A stretch of DNA of 44,846 nucleotides, taken from Oscillospiraceae bacterium (GTDB lineage: Bacteria > Bacillota > Clostridia > Oscillospirales > Acutalibacteraceae). The notes below the pieces were generated by a model. That model did no database searches. It was not told the DNA's origin and was given only the letters and a program-made list of their open reading frames with translations. The stretch's first letter is position 1. Each line of letters begins with the position of its first letter. Shown piece after piece: positions 1 to 7,264 of this stretch. A program made the position numbers and the translations under genes. The stretch is from contig SVQH01000027.1 of NCBI GenBank assembly GCA_015065425.1, positions 1 through 44,846 of the forward strand, read 5' to 3'.

Positions 1-96
1 CCCTTCATGAAAAAGCTCGATGAAATCTTCGCTTCTCCCGAAGTAATTTTCAGCTGGAGAAAACAGGGCAGAAGACTGAAGAAGATATCCGCTTAA
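1..96 (+). CDS. C-terminal end of an unidentified protein
   Basis: Frame 1 is open from the window edge to a TAA at 94-96, giving 31 residues that begin PFMKKLDEIF and end RRLKKISA. The tail is basic. The start and most of the gene lie outside the window, so no family can be named. Codon use resembles the neighbouring genes. Confidence 0.55.
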   Translation, partial: PFMKKLDEIFASPEVIFSWRKQGRRLKKISA

Positions 97-163
97 ATCA
101 TAATTTATATATGAATTTTCCTTGAGTTTCCGTAGGGGACACCGTGAGCGTCGTCCCCTACGG
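96..163. repeat. Dispersed intergenic repeat (copy 1) with hairpin
   Basis: Positions 96-140 match the reverse complement of 20978-21022 at 38 of 45 positions without gaps. The right end forms an 11-bp hairpin, CCGTAGGGGAC (130-140) against GTCCCCTACGG (153-163). Only this copy has the second arm. It may act as a terminator or be a small palindromic mobile repeat; no long T-run follows. Confidence 0.6.
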
Positions 164-200
164 AGGTTAGTTTTACCGTAGTGAAAAGTCCGCTGATTTA

Positions 201-1022
201 TTACTTGAATCTTGTGGCATATTGGCATCTTTGGCACAAGGCTTCCGTGCAGCGGTTTTCGGAAAAGCCTTTATAAATTTCTTTGGCTCTTGCAGAGTTT
301 ATTATATCTGTAAGTTCTTCAGTGAATAAATTTCCCAGTGTTATATCGCCCTCTGCATCAAGACAGCAGGGGACAACACTGCCGTCGCATAATACCCCTA
401 TATGATCTCTCAGCCCCATGCAGAAATGTACATCCTGCGTTGGGGCTTCTTTATCGGGCCATGTAAAACGCTGAGCCGTTTCAAGATATATTTTATCCGA
501 AAGGGTATAGCCTTTTCGGTTTTCTTTGAATATAAAATTTTCTTTAAGCACTGAAATTATTTTTTTGTTGAGAGAATTTTCTCCTCCCTCGTTCCATAAT
601 CTCAGAACGCATATAGTACCGTTTTTTTTAGCCTTTTTGCAGAAAGACATGATATTGTCAAGATACTGTTCAAGTGGTATGTCCATGGTGTTTCCCTCAT
701 AAGAATGAAGGGAGAATGTAATTTTGTAAAGAGGATGTCTTAAAAGTTCATCTTCCCGTTCCTTTATCAGTACACCGTTTGTGGCTATGGTTACTCTGAA
801 ACCGAGAGAGCCTGCAATTTCAAGAAATCTTCCTGTCAGAGGATGTAGAAGCGGTTCTCCCATAAGATGAAAATATAGGTATTCCGAATGTTTTCTTATC
901 TTGTTTGCAAGAAAGATAAATTCTTCCTCCGGGAGAAAGTGTTTTTTTCTTATTGTTTTATGGCAGAAGGTGCAGTCAAGATTGCATACATTGGTTATTT
1001 CAAGATAAACTTTCTTAAACAT
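201..1022 (-). CDS. Radical SAM/SPASM domain protein
   Basis: A 273-residue protein. The N-terminus has the radical SAM cluster motif CNLDCTFC (C13, C17, C20), and the segment HLMGEPLLHP matches the glycine-rich GGEP region. The C-terminal third is SPASM-like, with VLCDGSVVPCCLD, then GNL, then a final CTEALCQRC, which would hold auxiliary Fe-S clusters. SPASM enzymes modify peptides or proteins, or mature other enzymes, using S-adenosylmethionine. No precursor peptide or substrate gene is adjacent, so the substrate is unknown. It is transcribed divergently from the TIM-barrel gene. The ribosome binding site is weak. Confidence 0.85.
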   Translation of the reverse strand: MFKKVYLEITNVCNLDCTFCHKTIRKKHFLPEEEFIFLANKIRKHSEYLYFHLMGEPLLHPLTGRFLEIAGSLGFRVTIATNGVLIKEREDELLRHPLYKITFSLHSYEGNTMDIPLEQYLDNIMSFCKKAKKNGTICVLRLWNEGGENSLNKKIISVLKENFIFKENRKGYTLSDKIYLETAQRFTWPDKEAPTQDVHFCMGLRDHIGVLCDGSVVPCCLDAEGDITLGNLFTEELTDIINSARAKEIYKGFSENRCTEALCQRCQYATRFK

Positions 1023-1040
1023 GGCATAACTCTTTCACTG

Positions 1041-1070
1041 TTGACCGAAGTACGGTTTTTATGTTAAAAT
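1041..1070 (+). promoter_or_regulatory. Putative sigma-A promoter for the TIM-barrel gene
   Basis: TTGACC (1041-1046) and TAAAAT (1065-1070) are separated by 18 bp. Transcription would begin about seven bases later, almost at the ribosome binding site, so the leader would be very short. The position argues against the ATG at 1061 as the start codon. Confidence 0.35.
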
Positions 1071-1090
1071 ACTATCAAGGAGATGAGAAA

Positions 1091-1771
1091 ATGAATAAAG
1101 ATTCTTTTGAAATGAAGTCTAAAATTCCCGAATATGAAAGCAGGCTGAGACATAACATAATAAAAGTGCCCGAGGAAGCCAGACGTGCAAGCGGTATCAG
1201 CGTTTTCGGAAAAAGACTTAAAACTTTCATATTTTCAACGGACATTGCCATTATCAGAAACTGTGATGCCGATGCCGTTTTTGCGGTTTATCCGTTTACG
1301 CCTCAGGTGGCTATTTCCGAATCTATTATAAAGGGTGCATATTCTCCCGTTTTCTGCGGTGTGGGAGGCGGCACGACACAGGGTGTGCGTACAGTGGCAC
1401 TTGCAAAGGATGTGGAAGCACAGGGTGCATGCGGAGTTGTTCTCAATGCTCCCGTGTCAGACCTCAACATATTTGCAGTTGCAAAGGCAGTTGATGTCCC
1501 CGTTGTAATTACGGTGGTAAGTGAGGATACGGATATAAAGGCAAGACTTGATGCAGGTGCAGCCATTCTCAATGTCGCCGCTGCAGATAAAACTCCCTCA
1601 CTTGTCAGAAAAATAAGAGAACGCTTCCCCGATGTGCCGATAATAGCAACAGGAGGCCCCACACCGGAGAGCATCGCCGCAACCGTGGAAGCCGGTGCTA
1701 ACGCAATAAGCTATACCCCACCCTCAGCCAAAACTCTGTTTTCGGCACTTATGGGGAAATACAGAGAATAA
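1091..1771 (+). CDS. TIM-barrel (KDPG aldolase/NanE-like fold) protein of unknown function
   Basis: A 226-residue protein when started at ATG 1091, which has AAGGAG at 1077-1082 eight bases upstream; an in-frame ATG at 1061 has no ribosome binding site. The order of elements suggests a beta/alpha barrel: strand segments such as ACGVVLNAPVSD and VPVVITVVSEDTD, then a phosphate-binding-like loop IIATGGPTPESIAATVEAG near the C-terminus. No catalytic residue can be assigned confidently. Homologues in gut Clostridia are usually left as hypothetical or hydrolase. It stands alone between divergent and convergent neighbours. Confidence 0.6.
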   Translation: MNKDSFEMKSKIPEYESRLRHNIIKVPEEARRASGISVFGKRLKTFIFSTDIAIIRNCDADAVFAVYPFTPQVAISESIIKGAYSPVFCGVGGGTTQGVRTVALAKDVEAQGACGVVLNAPVSDLNIFAVAKAVDVPVVITVVSEDTDIKARLDAGAAILNVAAADKTPSLVRKIRERFPDVPIIATGGPTPESIAATVEAGANAISYTPPSAKTLFSALMGKYRE

Positions 1772-1808
1772 ATCATAAATCAGCAGTCAAAGACTGTTAA
1801 ATTATGCT

Positions 1809-2120
1809 TTAATCGATGAAGTTGAAGTCTTCCTTGTGTTTTTCCATGAAGACAGCGTATACTTTGTCTACGGTTTCCTGGTCTTCTATGCCTATATATG
1901 TGTCATATTCGGAATCCAGTTCTTCAACTACTTCAAGAATGTGCACCTGTACATCTTCATCCTCGTTTTCTGTTACGGGGAGAAGTACGGCATAGTCCTT
2001 GCCTTCAAATTCGATAAAATCGAGGATTTCAAATTTTTCAATGTTACCTTCGTCGTCGACGAATTCAAAAATTTCAATTTCCTCTTCAACGGGTTTGTTG
2101 TTTTTGTTGTTCTTGCTCAT
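1809..2120 (-). CDS. DUF1292 family protein
   Basis: A 103-residue very acidic protein. The core from about residue 15 (IEIFEFVDDEGNIEKFEILD, then FEGKDYAVLLPV) is the DUF1292 (YrzB-like) signature found across Bacillota. The family function is unknown. The start has an AAAGGAAG ribosome binding site. It lies 29 bp downstream of a dockerin gene on the same strand and may be co-transcribed with it, though DUF1292 genes usually sit near housekeeping genes. No strong terminator follows; a short CAGTC/GACTG hairpin lies between its end and the convergent TIM-barrel gene. Confidence 0.85.
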   Translation of the reverse strand: MSKNNKNNKPVEEEIEIFEFVDDEGNIEKFEILDFIEFEGKDYAVLLPVTENEDEDVQVHILEVVEELDSEYDTYIGIEDQETVDKVYAVFMEKHKEDFNFID

Positions 2121-2149
2121 GGTATTGCTTCCTTTCGTGTTGTTATTTG

Positions 2150-3652
2150 TTACAGTGTTATATACAGGTTTTCAAGCTTGACGGAGGCACGAAGGATAAG
2201 TCTTGCATCGGCTGCAGATATGCTTCCGTCTCTGTCGGCATCGCCTGCGAAGAAAGTCATTCCCGCAAGAGTGGTAAGTCCTACGGAGGCTCTGAGTGCC
2301 TGGCGGGCATCTCCGGAAGTTATATCGCCGTCGCCGTCAATGTCACCTTTACTGAAATAAGGGGTGATGTATATTGTAAATACTTCGGAATAATCCTTGT
2401 ATTTTACCGCTATGTTTTGTGAACCCATCATGGAATAGTTTATTCCCGTTATCTCATAATCGGTTACCTCAATAAAAGAATTGTCAGTATAATAAAGATA
2501 TACCTTAAGCTCGGACATATCTATTATCTCTCCCTTGTAAAATGTAAGTACAAGGGGAATTTTTAATTTTATACCCTGTTCAGCAGGAGCATCAAGATAA
2601 ACGAAGCTTAAAGTTACAAAAAGGTCGCCGAAATATACCTTCACTTCGTTATCGGGGCCTATGATAAATTCCGAAGGGTCACAGACAGCTTCGCATAAAT
2701 AGTGGGGAATTTCTTCCTTTTCTCCGTTGTCGTATACCGCTTCAAGTATAAGCCCGTCTAAGGCAGGGATTTTCGTGTTGTCGTAAACGGTGAGTATGTC
2801 AGGCTCTTTTATGAGGTTAAGCCCCGTAAGCTTTCTCGGAGTGACATCCACCGTAAAAGAACAGGTTATGTCGGGATATTTGTACATTACCGTAAATGTG
2901 TGTCTGCCCTTTTCGAGAGCATCCCCGTGTGTTTCTCCGTGACAGCCCGTAATTGAATAATCGGGGTTATTTGCCATTTCTGCAAAGGTGAGAGTTTCGT
3001 TCATAAGGGGATTTGAAAATTCTGTTGTTACGCTGAGTTTTCCGAGGTCAAGCTTGCCGTGTTCAAGATACTCGGTTTGGGGCAGTGTAACCACGGAAAT
3101 TTTTGTCACGGGTACTCTTATGACAGATACGGTGAAGAAAGCCGAAAATGTGTTGACTTTATCGGGAGAATAGGTGACTGTTATACTTTTTTCTCCCGGT
3201 ACTTTCATTTCGGGGGCATATACTCTGTAATCTGATACGGGATAAGAGGAACCGTCTTTTTTTCTGGCATAAACCGAAAGACCCGTAAGGTCAAGCTCCT
3301 CAATGCCGTCTGTGTATGTGAGTTTTGTTGGCAGAGAATTGAGAAATATTCCCGTAACATCCGTTGAAACTTCTGGAGCGGCAAGTGCTTCAAGATAGGA
3401 CATCTGTATCCAGCCGTTTACGCCGTCTTTTGAGAGGGTGACATAGCCGAAGCCGTTGCTTCTGATTTCGGTTATGTCAAGTACTGTATTAAAAGTGACT
3501 TCTGCCAGTTTTTCGCTTGTAACGGCAGGACTTGCATAAACCACTGCAATGTCTTTTATCACAACATATTTACCCGTTTCCATGGCAAAGGAAACAGGCA
3601 GTACGGTAAATATCATAATCAAACATAAAATCAGTGATAATGCTTTTTTCAT
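2150..3652 (-). CDS. Secreted dockerin protein with SH3-like and Ig-like domains
   Basis: A 500-residue exported protein. Residues 1-23 form a signal peptide (MKKALSLILCLIMIFTVLPV). Residues about 27-90 resemble a bacterial SH3 domain that ends in GWIQMSYLEAL. The middle holds several Ig-like (Big_3-type) modules with YSPDKV and VKYKDYSE strands. Residues 433-500 are a type I dockerin with two calcium loops, GDIDGDGDITSGDA and GDADRDGSISAADA, each followed by an ARxxLRASV helix. Dockerins bind cohesins, so the protein may attach to a scaffoldin; none is in the window. No catalytic module is visible, so it looks structural or adhesive. It follows the other dockerin gene by 54 bp. Confidence 0.85.
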   Translation of the reverse strand: MKKALSLILCLIMIFTVLPVSFAMETGKYVVIKDIAVVYASPAVTSEKLAEVTFNTVLDITEIRSNGFGYVTLSKDGVNGWIQMSYLEALAAPEVSTDVTGIFLNSLPTKLTYTDGIEELDLTGLSVYARKKDGSSYPVSDYRVYAPEMKVPGEKSITVTYSPDKVNTFSAFFTVSVIRVPVTKISVVTLPQTEYLEHGKLDLGKLSVTTEFSNPLMNETLTFAEMANNPDYSITGCHGETHGDALEKGRHTFTVMYKYPDITCSFTVDVTPRKLTGLNLIKEPDILTVYDNTKIPALDGLILEAVYDNGEKEEIPHYLCEAVCDPSEFIIGPDNEVKVYFGDLFVTLSFVYLDAPAEQGIKLKIPLVLTFYKGEIIDMSELKVYLYYTDNSFIEVTDYEITGINYSMMGSQNIAVKYKDYSEVFTIYITPYFSKGDIDGDGDITSGDARQALRASVGLTTLAGMTFFAGDADRDGSISAADARLILRASVKLENLYITL

Positions 3653-3706
3653 TAAAAAAACACCCCGTAGAGTATAATCTGTATTTTTGTAATAAGCCGT
3701 GTGGTA

Positions 3707-4996
3707 TTACGGCAGAACACCGTTCTGAAGAAGTACGGTATATATGTCGTCAATACCCACGGAAATTCTGAGAGTAGTTCTTGCATCTGCTGAAGAGACC
3801 TTCCCCGAACCCGTGTAGTCTGCTCTTTTTATATGTTCAGGGGCAATGTCCTCAAGACCTACTACATATCTCAGGATAAGCCTTGCATCATAAGCCGAAA
3901 CGACACCGTCATCGTCAATATCGCCGTAATGACCGTTTTTTATGAACTCCTGTCGCAGTTCTTCTCTGTCTTTTTCCGTTTCCTTTTCGGATATCCATTT
4001 TGCATAAAGAAGCTTTACACCCGTGTCGGTTTCTTTTATTTGCGTCACTCTTTCACCTGAAAAATCCTCCTCATAGTACCAACCTGCGAAGGTAAAGCCT
4101 GCCACGGGGGAGGCTATATCCGTTATGACAACGGAAGTACCCACGGTATATTCGGTGGGATTTTTGGAGTTGTCGGCTCTGCCGAAGGAATAGTTGAAGG
4201 ACGGGTCGTGATGGGTGGTAAGAAAATAATTTATCTCATAGGTCATGGGAAGCCAACGGGAAATTACTCTGGCACAAACCGTACCGGCAGGTATTTTGTT
4301 GATGCTTTTTCCGTTTTCATTTTCCCAACCGTAAAAAAGGTAACCTGTTCTTGCAGGAGATACGAGTTTTAAGTCTTCTTTCAGCGGCGGGTCAAAAAAT
4401 ACGGTATTCCCTTCGGGATTTTCCGTGCCCTCGGGCAGGACATATTCAATATATCCGAAGGGGCTGCCCGTTCCTTGTGTTTTCTCTCCTTGCGAAAATA
4501 CAAATACCGTTTCGGGAGACTCCGTGTGGTTTTCTGAGGCGGTAAGAACTCTTAAATAAAAAGTAAAACCGTCGGCAAGGGACAAAATGTCCTCACCGGA
4601 ATTTTTAAGAGGTATAAGAATGTCGGAGTGAAGATCAATTTCAAATGTTCCTTCGTTTTCTTTCGTGCTTTTTACAGAAATAAAATTTTCTCCGTCAAGG
4701 CTTATCTGACAGTAATTCACCGTTTCGCAGGCAAGATAACCGTACTGTGAAGACATCAGCTTTTCTTCGCTTCCGAGAAGCTCTTTTATTGCATCGAAAG
4801 TAGCACTTCTTACCGTTTCCGCATCTGTAAGAGAAGAAGTGAATGACACCGTAAATGTTTTTCCGTCCTGAGAAGCTGAGACGGAATTTATGACAGGGGA
4901 GACAGCAGCATGATAAAAAATGTCAAAAGCCGCTGCTGTGAAAGTAATATTTAACGTTATAATGATACTGAGTATCAATGACAGCATTTTTTTCAT
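3707..4996 (-). CDS. Secreted dockerin protein with InlB-type repeats
   Basis: A 429-residue protein when started at 4996, where CTCCT (plus strand 5005-5009) supplies an AGGAG ribosome binding site; an upstream in-frame ATG at 5014 lacks one. Residues 1-24 are a signal peptide (MKKMLSLILSIIITLNITFT). About residues 185-340 carry two InlB B-repeat-like units with GYLFYGWENENG and GFTFAGWYYEED. The C-terminal dockerin begins near residue 356: the first calcium loop GDIDDDGVVSAYDA is canonical, the second, ADYTGSGKVSSADA, is degenerate. No enzyme domain is seen. It is first in a possible transcription unit with the second dockerin gene and the DUF1292 gene. Confidence 0.82.
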   Translation of the reverse strand: MKKMLSLILSIIITLNITFTAAAFDIFYHAAVSPVINSVSASQDGKTFTVSFTSSLTDAETVRSATFDAIKELLGSEEKLMSSQYGYLACETVNYCQISLDGENFISVKSTKENEGTFEIDLHSDILIPLKNSGEDILSLADGFTFYLRVLTASENHTESPETVFVFSQGEKTQGTGSPFGYIEYVLPEGTENPEGNTVFFDPPLKEDLKLVSPARTGYLFYGWENENGKSINKIPAGTVCARVISRWLPMTYEINYFLTTHHDPSFNYSFGRADNSKNPTEYTVGTSVVITDIASPVAGFTFAGWYYEEDFSGERVTQIKETDTGVKLLYAKWISEKETEKDREELRQEFIKNGHYGDIDDDGVVSAYDARLILRYVVGLEDIAPEHIKRADYTGSGKVSSADARTTLRISVGIDDIYTVLLQNGVLP

Positions 4997-5083
4997 GCTG
5001 ACATCTCCTTTCATGTACTAATGTAATTATATATATAATTTTAATAACAGTCAAGATAAAGAAATTGGAAATGTGTTTCACCG

Positions 5084-5112
5084 TTGACAAAGACGGGCAG
5101 ATGTTGTAAATT
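5084..5112 (+). promoter_or_regulatory. Sigma-A promoter for the first lipoprotein gene
   Basis: TTGACA (5084-5089), a 17-bp spacer, and TAAATT (5107-5112). The last part, ATGTTGTAAATTA, recurs at the promoter of the paralogous gene downstream. Confidence 0.65.
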
Positions 5113-5145
5113 AAATGTAATAAAATTATATCGGAGGATATTATC

Positions 5146-6042
5146 ATGAAAAAACATCCTTTTGCAGCGTGTATCTGCGTGTTGCTCGTTTCGGTGATGT
5201 GCTTTTCTTCCTGCATGAAAATAAAGATTACTTTACCTGAAGGCAACAAGGGGAATACTCCCGTACCTGCACCTACCGAAAACAATGATACCGTTCCCAC
5301 TTTAAGTACACCCGTTGAACAGGAAAATACTACGGTTGAAGTGAGCAGTTCTGAAAATTCGGGAGAAACCACCACAGCTCCTTCTCAGGCAAAAACTCCC
5401 CTTGAAATGTCAAAGACAGAGCTTCTTGAATTTTTTAACAATAATCTTAACGGCATAAAAGAGAATATGCCTGCTTTCAAAAGAGAAAAGCTCACCACAG
5501 TATCGGATATCAAGCTTTCAAATCAGCTTGCAAACACTCTTGTCGGTTTTGTTAAGGGTGCACTTCTCTCGGAAGAGGTGGAAACCAAGAATGCGACAAA
5601 GGGTAGCTCTTGTACTGAAATTATGTCTCCCGACGGGGAAAGATATGTTTCAAATCTCTTATATGAAGATATCAAGAGCATAAATGTCACAGTTGAAGGT
5701 ACAAATTATGTTGTGACAGTGGAAATGCCCGAGGCGGAAAATCCCACAAAATCTACGGGTTCTTATGCAAAGATATTCAATTTCATTACAGTTGACGATG
5801 TGGTAAATACTTATGCTCCCAAGGTCGGTGCAACTGTTGAGAGAAACAATATAGCCGTAAAATATTCGGGAAGCTATGCGAAGGCAACCTTTTCTCCCGA
5901 CGGAAAAGTTGTGGCTTACGATACCTATGTAAAATGTGTAATGAGCCTTAAGGATGCATCTGTAAAGAAGGGTATCACCATAAACACAGATGTGGAAATA
6001 ACCCTTGTTTCTACCACAAATTACACAAATTTCTCATACTGA
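5146..6042 (+). CDS. Putative lipoprotein, paralogue of the downstream gene
   Basis: A 298-residue protein with GGAGG just upstream of ATG 5146. The N-terminus is a lipoprotein signal with Cys24 in CFSSC as the likely lipidated residue. Residues about 30-85 are a Thr/Pro/Ser/Glu-rich linker. The rest is a globular domain of about 210 residues ending in TNYTNFSY. It shares order and motifs with the protein at 6206: an N-terminal helix, a VTVEGTNYVVTVEM/CVKDGSNYKITIVM strand, then FSPDGKVVAYD/MTPDGKFVSID and a VDVEI-type strand. The function is unknown; a surface-exposed lipoprotein is inferred. Confidence 0.75.
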   Translation: MKKHPFAACICVLLVSVMCFSSCMKIKITLPEGNKGNTPVPAPTENNDTVPTLSTPVEQENTTVEVSSSENSGETTTAPSQAKTPLEMSKTELLEFFNNNLNGIKENMPAFKREKLTTVSDIKLSNQLANTLVGFVKGALLSEEVETKNATKGSSCTEIMSPDGERYVSNLLYEDIKSINVTVEGTNYVVTVEMPEAENPTKSTGSYAKIFNFITVDDVVNTYAPKVGATVERNNIAVKYSGSYAKATFSPDGKVVAYDTYVKCVMSLKDASVKKGITINTDVEITLVSTTNYTNFSY

Positions 6043-6096
6043 TTGTTAAAAGAGACAAAATTACAGAAATTGTAATCGATATTTTTGTAAAGAGAC

Positions 6097-6125
6097 TTGA
6101 CAATTTTTTTATTATGTTGTAAATT
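6097..6125 (+). promoter_or_regulatory. Sigma-A promoter for the second lipoprotein gene
   Basis: TTGACA (6097-6102), a 17-bp spacer, and TAAATT (6120-6125). The stretch ATGTTGTAAATTA matches the promoter of the first paralogue although the rest of the spacer differs. Confidence 0.68.
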
Positions 6126-6136
6126 ATTTATGTATT

Positions 6137-6203
6137 GCATGTAAAATTACATGCAGCACCACAAACAACGGCTGTTGCCGTATAATTGAAAGGGGTATAT
6201 ACC
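6137..6203. promoter_or_regulatory. Palindromes in the leader of the second lipoprotein gene
   Basis: Downstream of the promoter there is a palindrome GCATGTAA-AA-TTACATGC (6137-6154), a small CGGC/GCCG hairpin and GGTATATACC (6194-6203), which overlaps the end of the AAAGGGG ribosome binding site (6190-6195) just before ATG 6206. These could be an operator or could limit translation. Function is inferred only. Confidence 0.35.
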
Positions 6204-6205
6204 TA

Positions 6206-7159
6206 ATGAAGAAAAATATTTTGAGAGTAATTTCTCTCGTTCTTGTTGCAGGTATGCTTTTCGCATTTGCTTCTTGTACACAGGAATTGCATGTACGCTT
6301 TGTTGATAAAGACGGCAATGACATTGACATGAGCGGTCTTATCGGCACAATCGGCAACGGCACAGTAGACGTTCCCGCAAACACTCCGGACACAACTCCC
6401 GATGTTACACCTACTCCTGATGTAACTCCCTCTCAGAACACTGAGACTCCTTCTCAGAACACTGAAACTCCCTCTCAGAACACTGAGACTCCCTCCCAGA
6501 ATGCATCCACAGGTATGCCTTCCACAACTCAGGAAATCACAAATTTCTATAAGAAGGCTGTTGATGACCTCAAGGCAGGTAAGGGCGGTTACACCAAGAA
6601 GGAATGGCAGAATGTTGACGTTGTTAACATCAGCGGTATCGGTTTTGTTGACAATGCCATCGTTGACGTTCTCGGTAACTTCATGACAGTTGAAGCTGAT
6701 GCTGAAGAGCAGGTTAATGCTAAGGGCTCAGATGAAGCTAAGAACAGAATCGCTGCATGGACACTTACTGATATTTCAAAGGTTAAGTCCGCAACTTGCG
6801 TAAAGGATGGTTCTAACTACAAAATCACTATCGTAATGCAGGATGAAGACACACCCAAGAAGCAGGGCTCAGTTCTCGGTCAGGTTACAAGCTCTCTCCT
6901 TTACTGGGAAGACATTGAAGAAACTCTTACAACTGACCCCACAGTTACAAAGATTCTTACAGGCTTCAGCGGAATCCATGTATGGTACAGACATTACACC
7001 ATTACTGCTGTTATGACTCCCGACGGAAAGTTCGTTTCCATTGACCACACAGCTGACGTTGATATCGTAATCGGCGAAGCAAAGATTGTAGGTATTCCTC
7101 TTAAGGATAAGAACGGACACATGTTCAACTACTGTAAGTTCTATGACTTCAAGTACTAA
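6206..7159 (+). CDS. Putative lipoprotein with SQNTETP stalk repeats
   Basis: A 317-residue protein. Cys24 in FAFASC is the likely lipidation site. Residues about 50-110 form a Thr/Pro-rich stalk that contains three perfect SQNTETP heptads and a fourth degenerate one. The C-terminal domain of about 200 residues parallels the lipoprotein encoded upstream (see TPDGKFVSIDHTADVDIVIG). It probably faces outward from the membrane. The gene has its own promoter and is closed by a strong terminator. Codon use is biased toward AAG, GAC and AAC compared with neighbours, which may indicate higher expression. The function is unknown. Confidence 0.75.
   Translation: MKKNILRVISLVLVAGMLFAFASCTQELHVRFVDKDGNDIDMSGLIGTIGNGTVDVPANTPDTTPDVTPTPDVTPSQNTETPSQNTETPSQNTETPSQNASTGMPSTTQEITNFYKKAVDDLKAGKGGYTKKEWQNVDVVNISGIGFVDNAIVDVLGNFMTVEADAEEQVNAKGSDEAKNRIAAWTLTDISKVKSATCVKDGSNYKITIVMQDEDTPKKQGSVLGQVTSSLLYWEDIEETLTTDPTVTKILTGFSGIHVWYRHYTITAVMTPDGKFVSIDHTADVDIVIGEAKIVGIPLKDKNGHMFNYCKFYDFKY
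6431..6493 (+). repeat. 21-bp tandem repeat, three copies, in frame
   Basis: Three copies of a 21-bp unit starting TCTCAGAACACTGA differ at only a few third-position bases, and a fourth partial unit follows. Each copy encodes SQNTETP. Length change by whole units would keep the frame. Confidence 0.9.
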
Positions 7160-7164
7160 TACAT

Positions 7165-7204
7165 AAAAAAATACGGTGCGGAAACCCCGCACCGTATTTT
7201 TTTT
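7165..7204. terminator. Bidirectional intrinsic terminator
   Basis: An 11-bp perfect stem, ATACGGTGCGG (7171-7181) and CCGCACCGTAT (7187-7197), has a 5-nt loop, a T-run to 7204 and an A-run at 7165-7171. It can end both the lipoprotein gene and the convergent NTPase gene. A second imperfect inverted repeat (7204-7215 with 7255-7267) overlaps the stop codon of the NTPase gene. Confidence 0.9.
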
Positions 7205-7264
7205 GAATGATATTGTCCTTCGTTCAAGCGATATTGTGCTTTGCACTTTATGCTCAAATATCGT

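Noticed and set aside
1061-1090. Upstream ATG for the TIM-barrel gene
   Set aside because: No ribosome binding site precedes it and it overlaps the probable -10 region; the ATG at 1091 has AAGGAG at proper spacing.
4923-5375. 150-codon minus-strand frame over the lipoprotein start
   Set aside because: It covers the divergent promoter and the lipoprotein signal peptide and has no ribosome binding site.
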